In this document: positions 23,766 through 35,896 of the stretch, piece after piece
Numbering within the stretch: the stretch's first letter is position 1
Layout: each line of letters begins with the position of its first letter
Assembly (NCBI GenBank): GCA_010093515.1
Contig: MU001686.1
Span: 513,787-577,786 of the forward strand
Source of the DNA: Lineolata rhizophorae
Taxonomy: Eukaryota > Ascomycota > Dothideomycetes > Lineolatales > Lineolataceae
Direction of reading: 5' to 3'
Length of the DNA stretch: 64,000 bases
Position numbers and translations under genes: made by a program
Notes under the pieces: model-generated
Databases searched by the model: none
What the model saw: only the letters and a program-made list of their open reading frames with translations
What the model was told of the DNA's origin: nothing

Positions 23766-25091
23766 TGGTGCTGGGTCTAGTTCAGCAAACTGGTAATTTC
23801 TTAACCCACGTGCTGCCTTTCTGAGCGGCACGAGACATGTTCACCTGCAGGGCTCATCCCATGAATACGTGTAGTCCGGAGACATCATTCCCACCCAATG
23901 CGATGAGAAGGAAACTCCTGCAAGATTGGGTCCGGATTCGATGACGAGGACCTTACGTGAAAGTATTGCCGTGGTCTAAACGTCTTCCCTACCGGATCTA
24001 CTAAGAACTGGTGACCGGAGTCATCCTCAGAGAACTTATAATTTTGTCCTGTACATTATTATATACCCCGGCAAGCTAGAGCTTCCGATGTTGCGTGTTG
24101 TGTATCTAAAGATATACCAACCAAAAACAATATGCCACGTAAGCGATGCAGTTCTATCGAGCTGTCTGAATTTCTCAACTTGCTAAACCAATGGCACACC
24201 GCCACAGCCTCATCGACCTCCCCTAGTCCTACACCTATCTGTTGTATTTTTATTCTCACTATTGTAGTCACAAGAGATAAATTAATTGCCCTAGCTATGT
24301 CCCTACCCTAAAGCTACTCTGAAATTTCCAGACTTGTCGAACATCGATTCCGCTTTGCTACAAGCCTAGGAGGATGGACCGAGAGGATCCTTGTATGTCC
24401 AGTTATCAGTGCGCGCGGTCAAATCGTTACCAGACTCGGTTAAGGCCGCATGCACAACACCCCACATTTGGCGTCCGGCCCCGGCCTGCAGCCTCGAAGG
24501 TTCTCTACATGTACCGTGGGCGCGACGGCCTGGTGGTCTAGTACAAATAGTGTACATACGTGGCCGGGGTTGTGTACATACACGCTGCTACATAATGGCA
24601 CGATGGCGCCGCAGCTCGCATACACATGGCGAATCGATGATTGGCGCTCGCGCTGTACTCGTCCACTGCATCCGCACAGAGTGGGCTAACGGACAGCTGC
24701 TATATAAATGGAGAAGGCCGCCTTTGGCCCCCTCGCGTACATGTCCCTGGTCTCGGGCGCATTCGTGCGCACACCTCACTTTGTGTCCGACATCCCGAGT
24801 GACCTCGGCGTCCGTTGTCGTCGAGAAATCCCCAGCGCTTTTTCGATCAGATCAGCTAAAATCATCAATAAGGACAGTACGGAATAGGTGCGCGACGGTC
24901 GAGCTGGCCGGCTGCATCCCACCTCTAGCCTGCCTGAATTGTATTCTCGAGACCGCGAGCTCCTTCACAGTCGTGCCACAGATAAACGGGCTGCGGTACT
25001 GCCGAGGTGTCAGCTATTTGTGTCTCGCGAGGGAAGGGTTGCACATACCACCCCTGCAGCGTATCCCGGCGCACGCTGCTGTTCCACCACA
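23766..25091. other. Intergenic; upstream region of the methyltransferase gene
   Basis: No gene is recognised. TAC-rich short palindromes occur at 24541-24596, followed by a TATA box at 24701. A 70-codon minus-strand frame near 24059-24271 has no family match. Confidence 0.55.
24701..24709 (+). promoter_or_regulatory. Candidate TATA box
   Basis: TATATAAAT lies 391 bp upstream of the methyltransferase start codon at 25092 in a GC-rich context. If used, it predicts a leader of roughly 360 nt. No other gene start is near. Assignment is by position only. Confidence 0.35.
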
Positions 25092-26702
25092 ATGGCGGAC
25101 GTCGACATGAGAGAATACCGGCTTGGCAGAGGCTTCGCTGAAACCAGCAGGTGGGTTGGCCTTTTGTTTCTTTTCTTTTCTTTTCTTTTCTCCCTTCCGT
25201 GCCCTGTTTCGCAGAACGACGATCCCACCAATCGAGCCATCCCAGCCGGTCCAGGGGAGAGAAAAGACGACTAGACGGCCGGGGCACTCGCACACCGAGC
25301 GCCCACCTCTTTTCTATTTTCGCCCTTCCTCGTGCTTGATGGGTGGCCCCCGCCCGCAAGTAGCTGATGCATGTGGGCCTATCCCTGCATTTCCGTGGAC
25401 TGGGGACGGAGGGAGAGAGCACAAGTCGCACGTGCGGGAGCGCGCTGCCGTCTGGGTTCAACCACCCAGCAGCCGGCTCAGGACCAGCTTTGGTTCCGTC
25501 CCGACGGACGCAGGCGGGAGGGCGAAAATGTCTTCCTCATTTGGCGGTCCTTATAATGCTAACGTCCTCGCCCACGCGGGAGCCGTGGTCCGAGAGCAGG
25601 CTCCACTACAACCACATGCTCCTCAAGGAGGCCATCGGGTACAACCTGTCACCATCTATCCCGCTCGTCGGCGGCGGCACCAAGGACAAGGCGAGCCTGA
25701 GCCTGCGCATCGCCGACGTGGCCACCGGCAACGGCATCTGGCCGTGCGAGGTCGCGCGCGAGCTCCCCAACTGCCAGGTCGACGGCTTCGACGTGTCGGA
25801 CGCGCAGTTCCCGCCCGCCGAGTGGCTGCCCAGGAACGTGCACCTGGGCACCTTCGACGGCGCGGGTAAGCTGCCCGACGAGCTCAAGGGCAAGTACGAC
25901 ATCGTGGCCGTGAGGTTGATCATGCCCGTGGTTGCGAACAGAGATATCGCGCCCTGGGTCAACAACTTTCTTGCCATGCTGAGTGAGTTTGTATTCGCCT
26001 TCCATTTATCTGTCTATCCGTCCATCTTCCTTTCTCTCGTCGAGTCTTTGACTTGGTCCAATTCGAAATCTTCCTACCATCAATGTCGAGAGGGGTTCTA
26101 AGAAGACGGTCGCCAGAGCCTGGCGGATATCTGCAGTGGGTGGAGTACAACCCGGACGAGAAGGGTGTTCGAGCGGTCGACCCAGAGAACGTCAGGGAGC
26201 GCTTCCAGACGGTGTTTAAAATCAACGAGGCCACAGCGGCAGCCGCAAATGCTGCAAGCCGCCCGATGGAGTAAGTCTTTTCCCCCTACCAGATGGAGTG
26301 TCTTCCGTATCGGGCGAACGTCCCGCGGGTGGGTGCCCATGGCATCGCAAGATCTATCTCTCCACTCGGACGCTCAATGTTTCCGAAATATGCCTCGGCT
26401 TACCGCGTTTGCTTCCCCGCCCTTAAAGCTGGGTCCCTAAGCTGCAGAACCTACTCGTCGAACCGCCCTTCAACATGATCGACACGTCGATGACCAAGTA
26501 CACGATGCACAACCTCAACCTCTACTACGAGGGCGCCCAGCACTTCCTCGTCATGCAGCAGTTGCTGACGCTGCACCGGAACGCCGACGAGGCGCGGCAG
26601 GTGCTCGAGGACTTGGACCGGGCATGGATGGAGTGCCGGACGGGCAAAGGCATGCTCTACTGGGATCCGGTCGTCTTCGTCGGCCGAAAGTCGGAGGCGT
26701 GA
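25092..26702 (+). CDS. LaeA/UMTA-like SAM-dependent methyltransferase
   Basis: Exons 25092-25150, 25600-25982, 26117-26270 and 26429-26702 give 289 residues. Joining exon 1 (REYRLGRGFAETSR) to LHYNHMLLKEAIGYN reproduces the family's opening, where a Tyr/Arg-rich helix precedes the SAM fold. Motif I is RIADVATGNGIW (about 56-67), the second strand is VDGFDVSDAQF (about 80-90), and LKPGGYLQWVEY (about 147-158) is the conserved motif after strand 4. The C-terminal NLYYEGAQHFL and ARQVLEDLDRAW parts also match. Members act on small molecules or, like LaeA, in regulating secondary metabolism; the substrate here is unknown. Intron 1 is 449 nt, long for this window, with a pyrimidine tract near 25166-25195. 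Motif I has ATGNG where GTGTG is usual. Confidence 0.88.
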
Positions 26703-28277
26703 TTAAGAGAGTGAACGAATCTGGTGATGAAATGACCGAATGGATGGACGGACGGACGGACGGATGGATGGATGATTGGACGAATGAATGACTGCTGGGA
26801 ACTGGATGCCCATGTCGAGGCCATTGGTCGCGAAGCGCCATCAGCGAGCGAATCTAGTGTTTGATACCTGCGGATATTTCGATCGCTAGGCGCTAGAGGT
26901 TGGTGGATGTACATGTGCCGACGAGTCCAGGCTTCGATACGGTGGCGACTGGATCTCGGATGAAGTCTCCGGCGCAATTGGACAAGTAATGGCATGAGAA
27001 GTTAGAAGTTTCTGGCGACACGCCAAGGCGGCGATGTACCTATGACACGAGCGTGGCAGGAATGCTACTTCTAAGCAAGGACGGGCACCGATTTTGGCAA
27101 CGCACGTGCCTGTCACGAGCTCGCGGCAGCGGGACTTCTGCGTGAGTACATGATGAGGGGACCCGACGGAGCATGAGCCCACGACTTCCAAGTCTCGTGG
27201 TGGATGGGGACGACAAGAGCCCGCGAAATCCGTCGTAGCGTTGAATTCTCCTGCATGTCGACGACACATGCACGCTTGTTCTCGCGGATAGACGACCGGA
27301 GAATAGGACAGCGATGCCAATTCGTCGCAGGTGCCGGGAGAGTCGAGGGCGTCGGGCCGTTCTAGGGGTGGGAGAGGCCGAAGGTACATGCGTGCGCAGC
27401 ATGTACAGGCCTTCGTGATTCAAGGTTGGCGCAGGGATGCCGGCTGCGTTCAGGCTCTTTCCAACACCCTCCCCGGCCGCCTCCCTGCCGGCGCCTCTTT
27501 TTGCTTTTTCTGCGTTCTGCCGGCCGAGGCTGGCCACCACGCACCCATGTCAGCAGCAGGGTTCGCGGCCGACTGCACGGCGCCTCGCGCCCATCTGCCG
27601 GCAAGCCGGCGGCCTGGAGCTTGCCCATCTGCCGCTGCCGTCGTGCGTCCCGTCCGCCGGTCAACGACGCCGCGTCGCGCGCGAGCTCCCAGCGCTGCTG
27701 CGCCGCCTTCGTCCTCCGCCTCGACCCGCTCGCTCCCTCCTCTCTCCTGTCCGCACGCCCTCCCAGCCCTCGGCCGCGCCCGCCGAGCTCCCGCTCCGCG
27801 CACCATCGCGTCCCGCGCCGTCTCGCGCGTTCTCGAGCGTGCATCGTCCGGCGCCCGGCAGCCCGCTCGCGCCCGCTCGTTCCCGCCCCGGCCCCCGTCG
27901 CCCGCGCCCGGCCGCCGGCGCTCGCGCTCCGCTCCGCAGCGCCTGCTGCGCCCGCCAGCCGCCAATTGCTCTCGCGCCCGCGCCCTCCCGTCTGCATCCT
28001 CCTCTTCTGCCTGCCCGGCTTCCCGCGCCCTCGTGCTCGCGTGCTCTCCGCGCCCGTCGCGCCCTGCCGCCGCCTTCTCCAGTCTCACCGTACGACGTTC
28101 CCCGTCGCGCTCGCGCCTCCGTGCGACGGCCCCGGCGCTCTCGCGGAGCCAGCTCCTTCGCCGAGTCGTGCGCCCTAGGCCTCGTTGGGACCGCCGCTCT
28201 CGGCCGGGCCCTAGCCCACCGTCTCCACACCCGTCGCCGCCTCGGGGCCTGCAGTCGTGTGGGGGCAGCGCGAGGCC
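26703..28277. other. Intergenic and C-rich leader of the Zn2Cys6 gene
   Basis: No gene is supported. From about 27430 to 28277 the plus strand is very C-rich and G-poor with frequent CTC, CGC and CCG runs; this creates long open frames on both strands that have no domain or codon logic. The stretch ends directly at the start codon of the transcription factor, so it may be a long leader or promoter. Confidence 0.5.
26739..26775. repeat. GGAC/GGAT tetranucleotide microsatellite
   Basis: Imperfect tandem GGAT and GGAC units immediately downstream of the methyltransferase stop codon. Confidence 0.85.
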
Positions 28278-31200
28278 ATGGACAACCAGCCCGCGGCCTT
28301 CCAGAACCCGTGCTCGCTCCACCCGGGCTCCAATGGCCGTTCCGCCGCGGCCGCCGTGGCCGACGATGCCAGGCCGCGCGACGGCCGCGACGTCGACCAC
28401 GCGTGGCGGCGGCCTCAATTGAACGCGGAGAACGAGGGCCCTGCCGGCCCGACTCCCTGCGCCGAACCCAACGGCTTCGCCAAGCCAAGCCCGTCGGCCG
28501 TTGAGCCCGGCGTGAAGCCCGGCGTGAAGCCCGGCGTGAAGCCGGTCGACCAGCAGCCCGGCCGACAACTGCCCAGCCTGCGCGCCCTCCTCAACCCGCT
28601 CTCGTCCGACGCCGACACAGCGCCGCGCAACCCGCTCGCGGCCTCCATGCCCAACGCCCAGCGACATCCGGCGCCCTTCTCCGGACGCTTCTCCGCCGCC
28701 TCCGCCGCGCCGCCGCCGGGACGCTCTCAAGGCTGTCCGCCGTGGTTCGTCATGCCGCCGGACTCGTTCCCTAGAGGGCCTCTGTCCAGCCGCCATGATT
28801 TCGGCGCGCCGACGTCTGGCACGGGCGCAGCCAGCCAGTCCAGACCCGATTCCCCCAAACCTTCGTCCACCGCGGACCCCGACCACCGCGCGGCGCATCG
28901 GTCCAGCGTGCCTCCGCGCCGCCAGATGCCCGGCCAAGTGCCAACGGACGGTTCCTCAGACGGCTCGCCCGCCCGCGACAGAACCGACTTTGGCGAGTTC
29001 CAGTCCGGATCGCGGAAGCGACGAGTCTTCTCGTCCGAGCGCCGAACTCCTCGCGTTTCCCGCTTCCTCGGCCAGCAGGAGAGGGCAGGCGAGGGGACGT
29101 GCTACGTCTACGATGACGGTTCCTACTGCCGGACCGTCATCGACGGCGAGGCGGTCAACCCGGCGTGGGGCATCACCAAGGCCGGCAAGCCTCGCAAGCG
29201 GCTTGCCCAGGCCTGCCTCACCTGCCGCGAGAAGAAGATCAAGTGCGACCCTGGCTCGCCGAAATGCGCCCAGTGCCAGAAGTCCCACCGGATTTGCCGA
29301 GGGTGAGTGTTCACGTGACTGCTTAGTGGTCCTAAAGTTCTCACCTCAACCCGATCCCTGCTCGCATGTGTTGGCCGCAAGTGAGATTCGGGAGTTCCCT
29401 TGGGCCTTTCCCTTTCGCTCCGGCAGTTGCTAACCGCTGCAGCAGTGGCATGTCAAAACCGCCCTTGGAACTGAGGACGGGTTCGGTAGCCAGTAGCGGC
29501 GGCCCCGTCGGAGTGCCGAGCGCTAAGGAGTCAGACATGACATCCAGCGGCCCGGCGTCGTCGCTTCGGGGCTCTTCGGAAGGCAGAGGAGCTCCCTGGG
29601 AAAGTCCAGTGGAAAGCGGCGCGCGCCGCACCGAGTGCAAGCAGGAAACTGTGACGACCGACAAGGGCTCGTTCCGGGAGCCGTCGATGCCCGCCAACTT
29701 GCCCTATGGACGTCGGGACTATGGCGCCGACTCCATACCGGACAGTCGCTCCATGCGGCTATCGCTCGCTTGGGAAAAGGATCCATTCGAGCACGACCGC
29801 GGGTTGACACTGCAGCTGTTGGACCTCTACTTCATCCACCTCAACTCGGCCACGTACTGCATGTTCCCGCAAAAACAGTTCCGTGCCTGGGTGCAGAATG
29901 GCCAGAAGAAGAGTCTCGACGATCATATGGTCCTCTACACGCTCATGGCCATGGCTTCCGTATTTTCGCGTCGCGCCGAAGTCGTCCAAATTGGCGAGCG
30001 GCTGTGTGAAATTGCCGAGTACGCCATCGCGCAACGGTTCGGCGTTTTCTCGCTGCAGCTCCTACAGAGTAGGCTCATATTGGGCTTCTACCACTTTGCC
30101 CGAGGCAGACATCCCAAGTCGTGGGACTATTGCGGGACGGCGCTACGCACCGTCAGCGCGCTTCGCTTGAACACCGAGGAGGGTGTCAAGGACTTGCCGG
30201 CGGATCCGAGCACGTACGATTACGGCTTTGACCGGCCGACTCTTGAAGAGTGTAGGAGGAGGACGTTCTGGGCGAGCTTCCTGATGGACGTAAGTTTGAC
30301 CGTGTCCCTCCTAGACTGGTCCAAAATGCGGCTGGAGCTAACTGCTTCCCTAGCGTTACAACGGCTTTTGCGGCGGGACTCTCTGCATGCTGCATCCAGA
30401 GGACACGTTTGTTCGTCTTCCTTGCTCCACCGAGGCGTACGAGGAGGGCTTGATACCAGAGACCCCCCTGTTCATGGGCGGAACCATGGAAGACAAGCCG
30501 TACGATAATTCGAAGCTTTCTCCCATGGCGCATCTCGCGCTCATATCGGTCATTTGGGGCGACGTATTGACGCATACCCGACGGTTCCTCTGCCGACCCC
30601 CAGGGCTTTACGAAAAAACTTACGAAGCGTTCTATTCCGAGGTAAATATCCGGATGCGCGATTGGGAGGCGCACCTTCCGTTGCACCTTCGCTGGAGCCG
30701 GGACTGTCTCGACCGCGCCATCCGCGAGGGCTACGGCTCTACCTTCATCAGCATCCATGCCCTCTACCACGCCACGGCCATCCACCTCAACCGCTACGCC
30801 TCCTGCCATCTCTTATCGCGCTCGTCCGTCATCCGCAACTTCCTCGCCGCCCGCTCCCACGCCCAGACTTACACCGACTACGCCATCCTCCTCACTAGGG
30901 CCAACTGCGAGGCCCGCCTCGGCACCGCCGACCCAAACGTCTCCTCCTTCGCCATCTCCGCCCCTTTTCCCGGCTACGCGCTCCTCGTCGCCTGCGATGT
31001 TCTGGCCGCGCGCCCGCATTGCGCCGCCGGGCGGTACCGTGGCGACATTCTCGGAGCCGTGCACTCCTCGTCGTTCCCCTCGAAGGCTGCCGACGCCGCT
31101 CTGCGGGTCCTCGAGGCGCCGCGAGAGTTCATCGCGGAACTTGCGCAAAGCTGGGCCTCGGCCAGCGCCCAGCGCAAGGCGCTTGCGGGTCGCCACGCCG

Positions 31201-31397
31201 CCTTGCAGGAGTGGGCCCAGCTCGAGACGTACCTGCACAGCAAGGTAGGCGAGCCCGAGGTGACGCAGTTGCTGTTGCGCGGAGAGAAGCTGCCCGTGCT
31301 GCAGGCACTGGAGACGCCGCTGGAGAGCCTGTATGAGGTCAAGGACGACCTGGTGTATGCGTGCGACCCGGCGATTTTCACGGCGAGGGGACCGTGA
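28278..31397 (+). CDS. Zn2Cys6 transcription factor (RosA/NosA-like)
   Basis: Exons 28278-29302, 29443-30289 and 30354-31397 give 971 residues. A long disordered Pro/Ser/Arg-rich N-terminal half contains a tandem VKPG repeat (DNA 28510-28548). The binuclear zinc cluster CLTCREKKIKCDPGSPKC with AQCQKSHRIC sits at about 314-340, preceded by a basic GKPRKRLAQ stretch. The fungal middle-homology region (about 480-780) includes a LDLYFIHLNSATYCMFP block and the intron-split FLMD/RYNGFCGG motif. The segment before the zinc cluster (VIDGEAVNPAWGITKAGK) recalls the RosA/NosA regulators of sexual development in Aspergillus; that link is from memory of the family and should be checked. It is a nuclear DNA-binding regulator. 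Its upstream neighbour is the LaeA-like methyltransferase. Confidence 0.92.
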
Positions 31398-32513
31398 CGC
31401 GGAGCATGTAGGAGGAGGTTTCCTTTTCCCCTTGTGATTCCCCCTTTGTTGTTTGATTTCGAAAACTTTAGGGGTTTTTTGGTCGTCTATATCCCCAAGC
31501 GCCTTTTCTCTCTCGGGTAACTTTTTTTTGGTAACTGGCGAAGGCTCTGATGCTTATTAGGTTTGTGAAGGTAAGTTAGGTACATTGAACTTCATGGGCC
31601 TCTCCGGGGACGTTATTTGCTCCCCCCCCACCCTTCCCCCCCCGGGCCTTTCCATTTTTTGCTTTATGTTGATGCCGGCTACAAAAAGAAGGGGTGTATG
31701 CGAGGCGGGATAATCTTGGATTCTCTAACTTTGTACAAATAGTGCGCCTTCTTAGTATTTCAAGGAGTATGGTACATAAAACGGTCGAAACGTTAACGCA
31801 ACGCTTTTCTTTGGGTGAAAAGTGGCGTGGATAACAGGGAGATGGCCAGGATAGACTATCCTTTTTCCAAAAAATGGATTACGACTATTCTGTGGATAAA
31901 CTGAAGAGTGACACTTTACCATTGTGACTTCGTAAAACCGCTTTCGTGGCTTACACAGCTAATACACAGAGTCCGGTGAGATACTTCTAATTGAATTCTC
32001 AAGCCTAGCTTTAGATTATTCGTGCGTTAGTCGAGGTTAATTTTGGTCATTCAAGACGTAATCAATTGAGGACGAAAGAACTGTAGTGCCAAACTTGGAG
32101 CGCCGCAGAATTCAGCGCTGCATATGCCCGGCCATAAAATTCGGATTTGGCGATCAGCGCCACGGGTATCAACTATAGATGCTGCACTACATATGCCACA
32201 CCTCCTACCGAACCAACCCCCCCCCCCCACCCCAACTCTCCAAACAAGGGTACTATGCTAACTAAAAATACTGATCCTCCCACCCACAACTTTCCGCTAC
32301 CATGCAATCCAGCTCCAAAATATTACTCCTATGCAAAAGCTGGAAATCTGGGGTAAACAGATATAAAGAGTGAACTGAACATTGGGACAACAAAAAGAAA
32401 AATAGAGAAAGAGAAATAAAAAGAGAGTCAGAACTAAAGTAACAGAGTAACAATCAACATTCCTGATACTTTGAAAGTATTCTCACTCACCTCCACGACC
32501 ACTTTACGGCACC
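31398..32513. other. Convergent intergenic region
   Basis: The 3' flanks of the Zn2Cys6 gene and the RA-PH gene meet here. Homopolymer runs stand out: C-runs near 31622-31645, and a 12-base C-run at 32217-32228. No gene or RNA is seen. Confidence 0.6.
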
Positions 32514-35500
32514 TCATAACCCCTCCCCATCCCTTACCTCAATCACTTCCCTTTTCTCACGATCAATGACCGGCGACGTCGGCCCCGCGTGCGCCTCAAC
32601 GCGGCTCAGCAAGCTCCCAGGCGCAAACCTGCTCCGCTCCGACAGGTCGAGCATGGGCCCCTTGGCGTTGGCCCCGCTCATGACGCCGTGCCCGACGCCC
32701 GCGTCGCCCTGGCTGGGCCGCGTCCCCGTGGCCGCCAGCAGGCCACGGCCCGTGAAGGCATCGGCGCTGTTCTCCGGTACCGCTTCGGCCGACTTGTTCG
32801 AGGCGCCCGCCACCATCAACATTTTCATCCCATGGCCGCGCAGCGAGTTGGCCCGGTCCAGGCTGCCGCCGGCTCCGCCTGTGGCGAAGGCGTCGAGCGA
32901 GCCGACGCCGCCGCCACCACCACCACCTCCGCCGCCGCCGCCGTTCGCGCTCGTGCCGGGCCGTCGCTGCCAGTCCGCCGCCGGCGGTATCGGGATGGCC
33001 ACCTCGGGGCTCGTAGCCGAATCGATGAGCGGCCCGCCTGGCCCCGCGTGCTCCGGGTGGAACCCTTTGCCCTTACGCGCGTGCTGCGGCGGCTCGCGGT
33101 ACTGCGGCGTCAGGTCCACGAGCGGCTTCGGCATCAAGTCGCGCCGCGTCGAGGCGGCGCGCTTCAGGTCGGCCGACGTGCCGCGCGCGTGGTGGTGCCC
33201 GCGCGCCGTCGAGCGCGTCGAAGCGTTGCGTTGGAGGCCGCCACCACCACCGCCGCCGCCGACGCCTTGGTCAAGCGAGGCGCGGCCGAGCAGGCCGCCG
33301 GCGTCGGGCTGCTGGAGGTTGCTGAGTAGGCTGGGTCCCTCGGTGAAGGGGCCGGAGTTTTTCGCCGTAAATTCGCGCTCGCGCTGGGCCTTCTGGCGCT
33401 GCGAGTAAGTACGACCGAGCAGGCCGGTTGGCGAGAATGTTGATGGTTCTTCACCGCTTGTGCGCGAGTGGTTAGACTGCGACATCGAGGGACGGTGGCC
33501 GTGACTGCCCGCAGGATCGGGTGCGGATAAGTCGCCAGCGGCGTCTCGCGAAAAGTTGTTGTAGGATATTGGGGGATGATTGAGGTTCTTGGCGCGCGTA
33601 GACATCTTGCGAGCGTGCAAGCCTGGACTAGCAGCTCCGAGAGGGATATCATCGTCGAGCGCTACTGATCGACGCCGGGTTTCTGGCTGGCTCTCCTCCG
33701 AAGTCGTGGCGAATTGAGAGAGGTCAAGGAGCGGTTGGAAGGAGCCGAGTTGATAATGCGAATCGACAGAGTTGCTAGGCTTATGTTTGTGCGATGTGCT
33801 GCGAGGGACAGAACTTCCCTCTTGGCTCATGAGGGGAGACGATAGGTTCAGGAGATTCGCTGCGGGGGGAGCCGCAGGTGGGTCCGAAGCCGCGCGCTTC
33901 TTCTTCTGACCCTCACCCATGACGTTGACCAAGTACCAACTGCGCCAGCCTTGCACAGCGCGGTAGAAGTCGGTGCCCATTTGCTTATCGTTTGTGCAGA
34001 AGAAATGCACGTACGAAGTCGTCGTCATAAACATGTTGCTCTTCTGCTGGCTCTTGATGGCAAAGCAGATCTTCTTCGGCGGGCGCACTTTCTTCTCCTT
34101 TGAACGAGCGGTCGGTGTGTAGACGTCGAAGTCGGACAAGTGGCACACTTTGGTGGCTTCTTTACTGCTCGATCTGGCCTGCACCATCTGCCCATCGGCG
34201 TGGAGGATGATGAGACGCTTGTCCCATTTCCCGGGCTTTTGCGAGTAGTACATTGTAAAGCTCGAGGTCTCGGGGCGGTCCTCCGGTACAGAGGAGGCCT
34301 TTAGATCCTCGTCGATTCCTCCAGATGCCGAATTGACGAGGACGAGGTTATTTTGGTTGTCGTCATCCCAGGAATTCAAAACGTCCCTCACGTGCTCGTA
34401 TATCCGGAGCGGTCGCTGAACGCCGACCTTGCCGAACGACTCCAAAAGCACCGAAGCCTTAGGGTCAATAGGTTCGGAGAGACACGTAGAAGCTGACCGG
34501 ATAAGGTCCAAGGGAGTCGTTGTTGGTGTGACTGGCAATAGGATGGACGATTTGCCGCATTCCACTTTGACTCGCTGCACCAGATTAGCATGGTTCGCGA
34601 CGCTGCTGTAAGCAGTGGGCTAAGACCTACTCTGTCACCAGCGTTTACAGCAGAAACCGGCGCATCCGTGCCCGGAACAACACCGCCGCCTCCCGGTCTG
34701 ATTGTAGGCGGGTCGTTGGCCTTGGGCGGTGTGCGGTCCACTCGGTCAGTAGACCGCGCCGACTCGTCTTCCCTTTTCTTCTTAAATAGACCGAACGTCC
34801 TATCCTTGAAATTGGGTGAATGTTTCTGGGCATGGGCCGCAGCCGCAGCAGCCCTGGCCTCTTCCTTTACTCTCGCCATTTCTTCCCCCCGCTCCCGCTC
34901 TAGTCTCCTCCGACTTTCCTCCTCCTCCACCCTCTTCACGCGCTCGGCCTCCCTCTCCTTTCTCCGCATCTCCTCTTCTTCCTGCTCTTTTCTCCTCGCT
35001 TCCTCTTCCTCCTTCTCCTTTCGTTCCCGCTCGACGCGCTCCTTCTCTTCGGCAGCGACGCGACGTTTGCGCTCCTCTTCCTCCTTGGCCCTCTTCTCGG
35101 CACGGATAGCCTCGTGCATGCGACGGTGGCGCTCGTTCTCGCCGGCGAGCAGCTCGCGAGCCTCGTCCCTCGCCGTCTTGGGCCGCTCGCCAGGTGCTGC
35201 GCGCGTGGACGGCAGCGTCTGCTGGCGTTGCTGCGGTTGTTGCTGCTGCGAACGTTGGCGGGGCGAAACGGGGGGTCTGGGGCGGGCGGTACGCGGGTCG
35301 CCGTGCGAGGTGGAGGGCGGTTTTTGTTCTTGCTGGGCTTGCGCCTGTTGCACTTGCTGGGTTTGCTGGGCTTGCTGGTCCTTCGGCTTCTGGCCGGCCG
35401 CCGGCGCGACGTCGCGTCGCACGGCAGCAGCAGGAGCAGCAGCAGCAGCAGCGCCCACGCCGGCGCCGGCGGCAGGGTGGGACGTGTCCGGCCCCTCCTG

Positions 35501-35896
35501 CGCCCGTGCCTGCGATGGAGGAGACTGCGTCTTCGGCTGGCTCTGACGGGTGGTGGACGGACCTCGCGTGCCCGCGCTGGTTGTGGCCGCCCGAGCGCGG
35601 TGGTAGCGTGACATGCTCCTGGGCATCTTTTGCGGTGGCTGCGGTGGCTGCGGTGGCTGCGGTGGGTGCTGCTGCTGATCGTCGGGTGCCTCGCCGAAGG
35701 CGCTCTCGCTCAAGGTATTGGGCATCGCGGGCACAGGCGGGGGCGACGACGCCAACGAAGGGAGCGGGTGCTGCTGGCGCTGGCCATGGGCCTTCCTGAC
35801 GGAGCGGTAGCGCGAGAACTTGACTTCGGGCGACTGGTGCTGCATAGGCAGCGGCGGCTGCTCGGGGGGAGCGCCGCCATTGATGTCGGCAGCCAT
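32514..35896 (-). CDS. RA-PH domain protein with long charged coiled coil
   Basis: Exons 35896-34631 and 34574-32514 give 1108 residues; the 56-nt intron is GTAGGT...GTGCAG, though a GTAAAC donor a little upstream would also keep frame. Order: disordered Pro/Gln-rich region with poly-Gln-like and Ala runs (1-270); a highly charged Glu/Arg/Lys coiled coil (about 275-385); a Ras-association domain (about 423-502, starting RVKVECGKSSILLPV); a PH domain (about 528-642, with KWDKRLIILHADG and GWRSWYLVNVMG); then a disordered Gly/Ser-rich tail including a ten-glycine run. RA next to PH is the layout of Grb7/RIAM/lamellipodin adaptors, which couple small GTPases to membranes and actin. A role in polarity is an inference. 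The longer open frame upstream of 35896 looks like leader sequence. Confidence 0.87.

Noticed and set aside
27450-28937. 495-codon minus-strand open frame opposite the Zn2Cys6 gene
   Set aside because: It is antisense to strongly GC-biased DNA, codes an Arg/Gly/Ala-rich string with no domain, and overlaps a well-supported gene. It is a composition artefact.
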